Assembly: GCA_946811695.1 (NCBI GenBank)
Contig: OX328124.1
Location: forward strand, 56,240,603 to 56,304,602
From: Gonocerus acuteangulatus
Taxonomy: Eukaryota > Arthropoda > Insecta > Hemiptera > Coreidae
Length of the DNA: 64,000 bases
Reading direction: 5' to 3'
Shown here: in pieces, positions 57,860 through 64,000 of the stretch
Layout: each line of letters opens with the position of its first letter
Position numbering within the stretch: the stretch's first letter is position 1
The notes under the pieces: model-generated
What the model saw: only the letters and a program-made list of their open reading frames with translations
The model's database searches: none
Told to the model about the DNA's origin: nothing
Program-made: the position numbers and the translations under genes

Positions 57860-59236
57860 CTGTTCGCGCATTTCTGGCTTCCCTGATGGTCCGATTTTGA
57901 TGAAATTTGGTACAAAAATCCGTCGTCCAATTTGAAAGGTCAAGTTCGTTAACCAGCAAAATCCGCCCACTGGAAGATGGCATTTGGGGCGAAATTCACG
58001 CAAAAAAAATCGTAACGCTTACGTTTTTGAATTCATAAGCTTGTAAGTACTCTTTTTATAGGCTTCTTGGGCTGGAAAAACGAATGGAACCATTTTCAAG
58101 GCGATAGCTTTAAATGTTTTCGAGAAAATTGGAAAAATAGTTTTTGAATACCGTTTTTGGTTTGGGTACTTAGAATTACGGGATTCAGTTGAAACATTAT
58201 CTGCATGTTCTACTTTCATTAAAACTAATATGTTGAAAGTTTTGTTACGTTTGGAGTTAAGGAAGGGTTAGAATAAAATATTTTATGAACAGACATGAAA
58301 AGTTTTGGGAACTTCGTATACTTTCATTAATATCTCGAACACGGTTGGGAAATCGTGGTAAGTGGATAGAAACTATTTGAAAGCTTACTAAATTCTCTAC
58401 AAAAATGATTCTAAAACTATTTTTGATTAGGTTATGTCAATCGGAGAAATAAGTGCTTAAAACTTCAAATACGTCTGTTTAGTTCATATGAACGGGTTTT
58501 TGTCGTTCTTTTTGTCTCTTTCCCTTAGTTTTTTATTTTATTTTTGTAATTTCTTATGTTGTATTTGTAAGGAAAATGTATTTGTGTGTAAAACAGGATA
58601 TGAAAAATGAGACCAATTTTCTGTTGCTAGAAATAATGTAAATTTTGGGAACTTTCATTAATATCTCGAAAACGGTTGAAAATCTTGATAAACGGAAGAA
58701 TACCATTAGAAAGCTTATTAAATGCTCTACATAAAAGGTTCTAATGAAACTTTTGATTAGGCGATGACAATCGGAGAAATAAGAGCTTAAATCTTTAAAG
58801 TAATTGATTTCGCTTATTCGAACTCTTCTTTTTGTCTGTTTTTTATTCCTTGTTATTTTTTGATTGCTTATAGTTGGATAATGTATTCGAAAATAAAACA
58901 GGTTAAGTCTAATAACAGAAACAATTTATTGTTAGAAATATAGAGTTCCAAGATTCCAAGACCTTGTAACTAGCGGGACGGTTTCTAGTGTTGCCGACCC
59001 TTCCAGGTAAGATTGTAAATCCTACCTTTCAAGACTGGTGGAACCAAAATAATAACTGTCGGGGTTCGGTCACTGCTACTTAATAAAACTACATTTTATC
59101 GTAAAAATGGTTTTATTGTGCCGACGTTTCGGCTTGAACTTCAAGCCTTCATCAGGGCTGTAAATACAAGTAGGACATATTTAACACTAATATATGCACA
59201 TATCTATGTAAATATACCTAACATATATATATATAC

Positions 59237-59309
<73 letters not shown>

Positions 59310-60643
59310 ATATATTTATATATATGCATATACACATACACATATACACGCACACATATGTACATATATATGCCCACATACATACACATATGGGGTATGT
59401 GTTATTAAGTAGCAGTGACCGAACCCGGACAATCCCTCCCTTGCATCATCAACGGTCAACGATCTCCTCTCAACAAAATAATAACTGCTTCTATTTTAAT
59501 CTTTCGAAATTAGACTAGGGATAAGAACGGAACCGCGCTAAGATGAGGCAGTTCCTGCGAGTCGGACTTTTTTTCTCCTAGCTGAATCCCAACCATACCT
59601 TGTCTTTGTATCACTGCAATGGCTAACTATCTCCAGCTCCCCTATATTCTGTTAATTGTTGTCTTGTTTACTCTTGATGAGGCATCTTAAATATTTAAAG
59701 CGTGTCATAAAATTTAAGCTTTTGGCCATCTGCCTACACAATTTTAGGTGCCCTGAACTGTTTGCCATAACAGATCCTTTTGATTACAAGGGATGACATT
59801 AGACGGTTGTTTCACTCGTAGCACTCTTACTTTAAAAGATAATTTTCATTAAATTGAAGTAAGCTCTAATTTCATTTATTGAAGAAAATGTAATCGATCA
59901 AAAACATTGCCAAGTCTCGGAAAATCAAGTCACTACAAAATGTTGTGAGATTTTGTGTGAAACCAAGTCAGTTATTTTTGTTAGCCTTGATGAAAGCAGC
60001 TATTCAACAACTTTGATATAACTTGTCAACTAATCAATTACCTATCAACATTTATAGTGAACTTATTAGAAACCTTTATTTCTATGATAATTATAATGAC
60101 TTGGCATTTATGTGGCAACATACAATTACTAATGAAAATACTTTATTATTGGGTGCCTTGTAGGCTAGAGCTGGGGCTAGCAGTGGCTGGATGGTTAGTG
60201 TGCCAGATCACAGATGTAAATTTGAATATTACTTGAAACTGGTTTAATTTCTTTAGTAGGGATGGATAAAAACTATTTCACCAGAATGTTAAAAAAAAAA
60301 AAAGCATCTACTAATGGCCTAGTAGAAAATACACTCAAAAGAAAGAAAGAAAAATCAAAGCAGTAGGTTGTGTTTTTGTAGTACTAAAATCTGTTCATTT
60401 ATTTCCTTACTCTTCTTTCTTTGCTGACCTTACCTTTATCAGTTGGCCTGCCAAAATTTTAATCTATTAAGAATTTAAAATCTTAGGTATCAATTGGATG
60501 TAAAAAATGTTTCAAGTACTTGTTTCTTCCCGAGGAAGAAACAAGTACTTTGCTGAAGAAGATGGAGATGAATCCATCGAAATATTCCGGGAAGAAGTGA
60601 GGAGGAGTACCACCGCTGGAGAAAAATGCCGTTCCATCTAAAA

Positions 60644-60708
<65 letters not shown>

Positions 60709-60953
60709 GTTATTTCAATTTACTTTTATGTACAAGAAATTATTATCTCTAAACAAAATTGATTTAACTGCTTGAATGATTCAAAACCCATTTTAGGCTT
60801 GAAAAAGAGCTTCGGAGGTGGATTGAAATTGGTGAAAATAAATTTAAAAACAACACAAAGACCAGCCGTGGAGTGAAGCCTCGTGCAAAAGTCCCAACAA
60901 GTGTCTATCCTCCTTATCGCCTTAAAACCTTGAAGAAGTCTTATCGATGGTTG
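46698..60953 (+). CDS. ATF6: ATF6, ER membrane-bound bZIP transcription factor (partial)
   Basis: Ten exons join in frame to 452 residues: 46698-46757, 46843-46975, 47054-47151, 48530-48674, 51307-51426, 51918-52081, 54925-55065, 55955-56106, 56401-56586 and 60797-60953. DFDMLLPDE (18-26) resembles the human activation motif DFDLDLMPWE. The basic region [13 protein letters not shown] and SRKKKKEY (246-267) is nearly identical to human ATF6, with leucines at 271, 278, 285, 292 and 299. A membrane segment spans ~320-336. Site-1 protease-type motifs are REHL (342-345) and RALL (365-368). [16 protein letters not shown] matches the lumenal INTTESLRLNHELRGW. ER stress sends ATF6 to the Golgi, where two proteases release the bZIP part to the nucleus. 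The rest of the lumenal domain was not found and likely lies past the window. An upstream coding exon is possible. Confidence 0.93.
46843..46975 (+). CDS. ATF6: ATF6 exon, acidic activation region
   Basis: Encodes [20 protein letters not shown] to PQLSDLRNF. Acceptor ATATTCTAG, donor GTGATT, phase 1 out. Rich in acidic and bulky residues. Confidence 0.8.
47054..47151 (+). CDS. ATF6: ATF6 exon, Ser/Asp-rich
   Basis: Encodes [15 protein letters not shown] to [17 protein letters not shown] resembles a sumoylation consensus (psi-K-x-E). Acceptor TTTTGTAG, donor GTAAGA, phase 0 out. Confidence 0.82.
47152..48529. other. ATF6 intron with SINE and foldback fragments
   Basis: Contains a family B SINE head (47,250-47,312) and a GGGGTTCGGTCATGTGTTAA...AAGGTTTCGAATTG...CATCTTCAGGGCTATGG block (47,587-47,690). 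The latter is related to the foldback termini at 59,057-59,160. Nothing coding. Confidence 0.55.
47250..47312 (-). repeat. SINE family B head fragment
   Basis: Minus strand: GGAGGCCCGGCGGCAGTGAGTGTTAAGG then CGTGGGTTTTAATTCCACTAG, the tRNA-like head only. Confidence 0.6.
48530..48674 (+). CDS. ATF6: ATF6 exon, Pro-rich
   Basis: Encodes [20 protein letters not shown] to IKIIRNIK. Acceptor TTTTTTTAG, donor GTATGT, phase 1 out. Confidence 0.85.
48905..49114 (-). repeat. SINE copy, family B, best preserved
   Basis: Minus strand: GGAGGCCCAGTGGCCGTGAGCGTTAAGGCGTAAGC (box A region), GGGTCGTGGGTTTGATTCCC (box B), GTGTAGACTTTTCTTTAG, GCATCAGCCCTATCCTGGC, AGAAAAGGGTAGTAACCTATAGATAA, and an A/T tail with AATAAATGGATCTTAAAATTT. 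Confidence 0.85.
49379..49432. repeat. (TA)n microsatellite in ATF6 intron
   Basis: About 27 TA units, flanked by ATATATAAGT-type AT-rich sequence. Confidence 0.95.
49808..49870 (-). repeat. SINE tail with ~49-base T run
   Basis: A T run followed by AACGGCGCATCAAC, the reverse complement of the shared 3' tail plus poly-A. It is a severely 5'-truncated insertion. Confidence 0.7.
50178..50372 (+). repeat. tRNA-headed SINE, family A, near full length
   Basis: GGGGTCTCCCTTAGTCTAGT, GGCTAGCGCGC (box A), GATGGTGGGTTCAATCCCC (box B), the self-complementary AATTTTCTCATCTC/GCTGAGAAAATTCC body, GTTAATGGCCAAAATTTGTC and GATGCGCC, then A-rich tail. It lies in the sense direction of ATF6. Confidence 0.85.
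51307..51426 (+). CDS. ATF6: ATF6 exon, linker
   Basis: Encodes [20 protein letters not shown] to TSVHHQI. Acceptor TTTTGTAG, donor GTAAGG, phase 1 in and out. Confidence 0.83.
51578..51706. mobile_element. Short foldback MITE
   Basis: CTATAGTTCTCCCACAAACA at the left is the approximate reverse complement of TGTTTGTGGTAGGGCTATAG at the right; 129 bp overall, inside an ATF6 intron. Confidence 0.7.
51918..52081 (+). CDS. ATF6: ATF6 exon, linker before bZIP
   Basis: Encodes [20 protein letters not shown] to [18 protein letters not shown] is a further psi-K-x-E site. Acceptor TTTTTAG, donor GTCAGT, phase 0 out. Confidence 0.83.
52540..52680 (-). repeat. SINE family B, decayed
   Basis: Minus strand box B (GTGGGTTCGATTCCCACTAG) and body GGCATTAGCCCTAT are legible; both ends are lost. 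Confidence 0.6.
53002..53168 (-). repeat. tRNA-headed SINE, family A
   Basis: Minus strand: GGGTCTCCTCGTGGTCTAGG, GGCTAACACC, GGTGGGTTCGATCCCCACCA, then body with AGAATTTTCTCATCTAGCGGCTCG-like sequence, CTACACCCTGGATGTCG and a decayed tail. Confidence 0.8.
53451..53516 (-). repeat. SINE tail fragment
   Basis: A T run, then CGGTGCATCGACAAATCTTG and CTCATTAGCGCC: the shared 3' tail plus poly-A only. Confidence 0.75.
53977..54692. repeat. 143-bp tandem repeat, five units
   Basis: AATGAACCGATTTAG or variants start at 54,121, 54,264, 54,407 and 54,550, exactly 143 bp apart; a diverged unit precedes at 53,977. Each unit contains ACCACTACGAATACCGAGTT and TGGGTCCGGAGTAAACCCCCC. The three middle units are almost identical; the outer ones are more diverged. 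An open frame of 73 codons (53,860-54,081) runs into the first unit. Confidence 0.92.
54925..55065 (+). CDS. ATF6: ATF6 exon, basic region and start of leucine zipper
   Basis: Encodes [18 protein letters not shown] through [18 protein letters not shown]. The basic region carries the N-x-x-x-x-C-x-x-S/R pattern of the bZIP family. Acceptor ATTATTTCAG, donor GTGAGT, phase 0. Confidence 0.95.
55537..55800. mobile_element. hAT-type MITE, copy E, in an ATF6 intron
   Basis: CATGGGCGTATATA to TATATACGCCCGTG with an exact 8-bp duplication ATTTACAT (55,529-55,536 and 55,801-55,808). The interior is almost the same as copy A. Confidence 0.92.
55955..56106 (+). CDS. ATF6: ATF6 exon, end of zipper and membrane segment
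   Basis: Encodes [20 protein letters not shown], a short linker, then the membrane segment [16 protein letters not shown]. Acceptor TATTTTAG, donor GTACTT, phase 2 out. The segment has N-I-G-S where human ATF6 has N-Y-G-P. Confidence 0.93.
56401..56586 (+). CDS. ATF6: ATF6 exon, lumenal region with protease sites
   Basis: Encodes [16 protein letters not shown] to [20 protein letters not shown], then [12 protein letters not shown]. It carries two R-x-x-L motifs and N-glycosylation sequons (NNT, NQT). Acceptor TTTATTCCAG, donor GTTAGA, phase 2. Confidence 0.9.
56672..57432. mobile_element. Palindromic element with a SINE in one arm
   Basis: Outer arms CGTCAGACCTTCAGGAAGAA, ATTGGACGTTTCGGCTGC and CAGCCTTCTTCAGCTAAAAA are mirrored by TTTTTAGCTGAAGAAGGCTG, GCAGCCGAAACGTCCAAT and TTCTTCCTGAAGG. 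Symmetry continues to a centre near 56,990 (ATATAAGTGAATTATAAATT). Arms are about 310 bp once the SINE at 57,204-57,327 is discounted. Confidence 0.88.
57204..57327 (-). repeat. 5S rRNA-headed SINE
   Basis: Minus strand: TGGTCAGTACCTGAATGGGT, GACCGACCACGTGCTGTTGGC (3' part of 5S rRNA, equivalent to GGTTAGTACTTGGATGGGTGACC), then GGCGGCAACCTATAGATAGC, CCGGCGCTAATGGCCAAGATGTAGATGCGCCGT and an A-rich tail. The insertion is flanked by a direct repeat ATTTCTGCCTGTTTTT (about 57,171 and 57,328). Confidence 0.8.
57575..57855. repeat. TA tract split by a palindrome
   Basis: (TA)n at 57,575-57,619 and 57,798-57,855 enclose a palindrome with ~70-bp arms: GATTTGTTTGTGAGACGGCT ... GACGAAATATTGCGCAAAGG, centred near 57,694. 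Its CTCTCCAGCGGTGTT motif is the one that ends the foldback at 42,640-43,170. Confidence 0.88.
59057..59430. mobile_element. Foldback with TA/CA microsatellite core
   Basis: GTCGGGGTTCGGTCACTGCT, ACTTAATAAAAC at the left is mirrored by TTATTAAGTAGCAGTGACCG, AACCCGGAC at the right. The core is TA repeats (59,222-59,308) with ACATAC-type repeats. It contains GACGTTTCGGCTTGAACTTC ... CATCAGGGC, similar to 47,640-47,690. Confidence 0.75.
60513..60703. repeat. Short hairpin, foldback remnant and TA tract
   Basis: AAGTACTTGTTTCTTCC pairs with GGAAGAAACAAGTACTT around CGA (60,513-60,550). CACCGCTGGAGAAAAATG follows, related to the foldback termini above, and then (TA)n at 60,647-60,703. Confidence 0.8.
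60797..60953 (+). CDS. ATF6: ATF6 exon, lumenal region (last visible)
   Basis: Encodes [20 protein letters not shown] to [24 protein letters not shown] aligns with LNHELRGW of human ATF6. Acceptor CCATTTTAG. The donor is placed at GTATTT (60,954), but GTTGGT four bases earlier is an alternative, so the last two codons are uncertain. Confidence 0.78.
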
Positions 60954-61609
60954 GTATTTAATATTCTACATACTTTAATAAAATATAAAACCAAAGATAT
61001 AAATTTCTTGTTACCATTTGTCATCAATGTTCCCATTATTATCCTAAGGAGTAATATGTTAATGAAGAGTCATTTTTTTTATGTTTTTCTATAAATAGGA
61101 GCAAGGGATTTCCTTCAAGATTGGAACAAAATATGTAGTGAGTCTGTTGTCAGTTCTCTCAAAATTGGGTAGAAATGAACAGTTGAGATGCCAAACTCGT
61201 TCGTTCCTCAGGAACATATTTTTCAGGAAGCTCAAAAAACTCAAAACTACGTCTTGTAGAGTGGCCAGATTATTATTTTTTTTTCCTTCGAAAGATATAT
61301 CTTTATGTTTATAGATTTATGCTATATTTCAGCATCTGTTGAAATAGCATTGAAATATCTTTTATAATCTAATACCATCTCAATTTTTCAAAAAATGGAA
61401 CAAACGAGTTTTGCACCTCACCTCCTCAAATAAAGAGAGCAATGAAGATACCAGCAAACGATAATGATGTCTCATTGCCTTGAGTTTTATTACACTATAA
61501 AGACTTATAAATTAAACAAATTCTATACAAAACATTAATAGTGGTGACCATGGAATGAAATATCGAAGAATATTGATCTTGAAGAAGAACACAGCCATTC
61601 TTAAAAAAG
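60954..61609. other. Downstream ATF6 region without a certain exon
   Basis: A possible acceptor (TTCTATAAATAG at 61,098) precedes GAGCAAGGGATTTCC. The frame shows no ATF6 similarity, and I do not call an exon here. Confidence 0.4.
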
Positions 61610-62713
61610 TCCGACTCGCAGGAACTGCATCATCTTATGGCGGTTCCTGTTCATATCCCTATTGTCATTTGAAAAGCTTAGAATAGTAACAGATAATATT
61701 TTCCTCGGCCTTTGTTCAAAGGGTTTTATGGCTTTACCTGGTCAGGTCCACCAGACCCTAGAATCCCCTTCTACCGATACTTCATTTCATACGTTTCAAT
61801 GAATTGGAAAATATCAAAATGTTTCACATATTCCTGTGTTCTTTTACTATAGTCATAATTCTACAAATAAAATCAATTAAAAAATAAAATAAAAAACCAA
61901 CAGCATGAAGGCAATTGAAAATATTCAAAAGACGTCATCGAATCTCTTTCTCTTGGCAAGCTATATTTCTAACAATGAATTTTTTTTTTATTTTACCTAA
62001 TCTGTTTTATTGTCAAATACATTATACAACTATAAGCAATTTAAAAATAACAAGGAATAAAAACAGACAAAAAGGACCGTTCGAATAAACGAAATCAATT
62101 ACTTCAAAGATTAAGCACTTATTTCTCCGATTGACATCACCTAATCAAAAATTGTTTCAGAATCTTTTTTGTAGAGAATTTATAAAGGTTTCAAATAATT
62201 TCTATCCACTTATCACGATTTCCCACCGTGTTCGAGATATTAATGAAATTATACGAAGTTCCCAAAACTTTTCATGTCTGTTCATAAAATATTTTATTCT
62301 AACCCTTCCTTAACTCCAAACGTAAACCAAAAGTTTAACATGTTAGTTTTTATGAAATTCAAACATGCAAAAAATGTTTTAACTGAATCCCTTGATTCTA
62401 AGTAACCAAACCAAAAACTCGATTTAACAACTTTTTTTCCGATTTTCTCAGAAACGGTTAAAGCTATCGCCTTAAAAATGGTTTCATTCGTTTTACTGGC
62501 CCAAGAAGCCTATAAAACGAGTACTTACAAACATATGAACTCAAAAACATAAGCGTTACAATTTTTATTGCACGAATTTCGCCCCAAACGCGATCTTCCA
62601 GTGGGCGGATTTTGCTGGTTAACGAACTTGACCTTTCAAATTGGACAACGGATTTTTGTACCAAATTTCATCAGAATCGGACCATTAGGGACGCCGGAAA
62701 TCCGCGAACAGAC

Positions 62714-62790
<77 letters not shown>

Positions 62791-62937
62791 CATATACATA
62801 CAAATTTGAAACACCGTTATTTTCGGTCTCTAGGGGTTCTGAAACGCGAAATTTTCTAGTCGGCACTTCCAGATTGTTTCATGAGATCAACCTTATAAGC
62901 GGTTCCTCCCTATGAAGGGAGGGAGGAACCGCACTAA
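61610..62937 (+). mobile_element. Helitron-like element H3, most compact copy
   Basis: Starts TCCGACTCGCAGGAACTGCA, with a subterminal GGCGGTTCC. It ends with the hairpin GCGGTTCCTCCCTATGAAGG, GAGGGAGGAACCGC and ACTAA, and has a TA/CATA microsatellite at 62,714-62,806. At 1.33 kb it lacks the tandem units of H1 and the nested insertions of H2, so it is the best model for the family. It has no coding potential; the frames at 62,131, 62,568 and 62,612 are by-products of the repeat. Confidence 0.78.
62714..62806. repeat. (TA)n with CATATA interruptions inside H3
   Basis: TA units interrupted regularly by C, giving CATATATATA blocks; equivalent to the pure TA tract of H1. Confidence 0.93.
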
Positions 62938-64000
62938 AAAATACACAACAACAAAAACATAAATACCACAGGAAAAATTACTGATATAAAAAGGATTGAA
63001 ATATAAGAACTAAAAAATGAATGGCTGCCTCAGGTAAATAACAAATATTACTTTTTTAAATCTTTAATTAAGAAAAACTAACTTGCCAGGCTGGGATTTG
63101 AACTCAGTTTTTCTGCTCACAATGCAGGGGCCGTAACCAAATAGGATACGAGGCTTCATATCACAGAATGGCAAGCTGCTAAGAGCTGTAATGGAGCAAG
63201 GCTACAGTAGCCGGGATAGTGTTAGATATATCTGAAGACAGACTACTCAAATGTATGAAACCATGGTATATAAATAAATTATTTTTCATATCGTCAGCAT
63301 ACAACAATTTATCTTAGTTTAAATTCTAGAATGAGTAGCCACTCTGGGCCCTTAAAGACAGTGGCTAAAATAATGCTTATCTTGTTATGAAATAGGATAA
63401 ATCGGGTCTCCCGTGGTTTAGTGGCTAGCCCCTTAGATTCGTAAGCGGATGATGGGTTCGATCCCCACCGGCAGCAGGAATTTTCTCATCTCAGGGCTCC
63501 TGGAAAATTCCTGGCTGCACCCTGGATGTCGGCACTAATGGCCCAGATTTGTCGATGCGCCGTTAAAAAAAAAGAAAAAAAGTGAAAAAGCTTTCAATTA
63601 AAGGAATTTTATAATATTTATATTATATTATCCAAGTTAATGCAACGTTTATTACAGTACTTTATTGCCGTACTACAGGCATAATTCTTCAAGGAATTAT
63701 TAGACATGTTTCAGCTAAGGTATCATGTTAGAGAAATACTCCATGTAATTTATGGATAAAGGTTGGCATTATGATTTTATCTATAACCCTATAGAGATGG
63801 CAGCAGTCATATGAGCAAGGGTACCTGGTGACGGGACCCTCCCCATACCTGCCTGTCCCTCCTGACGGCTACTAGCTAGCTCCTTTCCATGCGCTCGCTC
63901 AATAATTGTCTTTTTTTTTTTTGTTTTTTTTAGATTTGTGTTCTCGTGTTAGTAATATATATATATATATATATTCTTTAATTAGTTTAGAGCCCTTTCC
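62938..64000. other. 3' flank, one SINE, no exon recognised
   Basis: Apart from a family A SINE (63,404-63,580), a T run (63,911-63,930) and a TA tract at about 63,955-63,972, nothing is recognised. Remaining ATF6 exons should lie beyond the window. Confidence 0.5.
63404..63580 (+). repeat. tRNA-headed SINE, family A
   Basis: GGGTCTCCCGTGGTTTAGTG, GGCTAGCCCC, GATGGGTTCGATCCCCACCG, CTCATCTCAGGGCTCCTGG, CTGCACCCTGGATGTCGGCA, CTAATGGCCCAGATTTGTCG, ATGCGCCGTT and an A-rich tail. It is complete but lacks a few body bases. Confidence 0.85.

Larger units (their letters stand above)
57437..59566 (-). mobile_element. Helitron-like element H2 with nested insertions
   Basis: On the minus strand: TCCGACTCGCAGGAACTGCC at the 5' end, subterminal TTAGCGCGGTTCC, and at the 3' end a hairpin (GCGGGGTTCCTCCCTATGAGGGAGGGAGGAACCGC) followed by GCTAA, in line with H1 and H3. 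Two internal insertions are recognisable: a palindrome within the TA tract (57,620-57,768) and a foldback with its own TA tract (59,057-59,430). It sits entirely within an ATF6 intron, antisense to the gene. Confidence 0.75.
56587..60796. other. ATF6 intron (4.2 kb), nested mobile elements
   Basis: Carries a palindromic element (56,672-57,432) with a 5S-headed SINE inside its right arm, the Helitron-like element H2 (57,437-59,566) with two further insertions, and a TA tract (60,647-60,703) preceded by foldback-related sequence. The read-through of the preceding exon to 56,746 is not coding. Confidence 0.6.

Noticed and set aside
57509..57886. Open frames rich in Ile-Tyr repeats (also at 3101, 38,046, 38,323, 41,142, 59,118, 62,568)
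   Set aside because: These are translations of TA microsatellites.
60873..61094. 73-codon open frame
   Set aside because: Starts inside the ATF6 exon in frame and reads into the intron; not a separate gene.
61099..61320. Next ATF6 exon after a TAAATAG acceptor
   Set aside because: The frame is open but shows no resemblance to the lumenal domain of ATF6 and its composition is non-coding.

Overview
This is AT-rich, intron-bearing animal nuclear DNA. The three recognisable genes are a signal peptidase complex subunit, an amino-acid transporter and an ATF6 transcription factor. The protein sequences, together with a RNase H-bearing non-LTR retrotransposon, point to an arthropod, probably an insect. 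The species cannot be fixed from the sequence alone. Genes occupy a small share of the window; most of the rest is transposons, SINEs, foldback elements and TA microsatellites.

Layout. Positions 1-14,000 hold no confident host gene. They contain one possible small coding exon (2413-2643), a 4.1 kb Helitron-like element (3047-7143) enlarged by a 1.1 kb tandem repeat, a GC-rich patch (7185-7500), a 5'-truncated retrotransposon that ends in an 89-bp-arm palindrome (7790-9185), and two MITEs. Positions 14,156-27,029 carry an eight-exon amino-acid transporter of the Aa_trans family on the minus strand (487 residues). Its introns hold a dead Tc1 transposase, a TTAA-flanked MITE and SINE copies. An uninterrupted gene for SPCS3/Spase22-23 lies at 33,911-34,450 on the minus strand.

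From 46,698 (or possibly 37,455) to beyond 60,953 the plus strand carries the ER-stress sensor ATF6. The visible exons encode an acidic N-terminus, a bZIP domain, one membrane segment and the start of the lumenal domain. The last part of the lumenal domain is not visible and probably lies beyond the window. All visible exons join in frame. SPCS3 acts on secretory proteins in the ER membrane and ATF6 senses ER load, but nothing in the sequence shows that their proximity is more than coincidence.

The most informative non-gene content is: (1) three near-complete and several partial Helitron-like elements with subterminal inverted repeats, an internal TA tract, a terminal hairpin and a CTAA end, resembling the Helentron/HINE class; (2) five copies of a ~0.24-0.26 kb MITE with CATGGGCG termini, each with an 8-bp target duplication (three exact), as in hAT elements; (3) modular SINEs in which a tRNA-like head and a 5S-rRNA-like head share the same 3' tail; (4) many long, nearly perfect palindromes, several inserted in TA tracts. 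ATF6 also lacks the proline of the intramembrane N-x-x-P motif found in the human protein.
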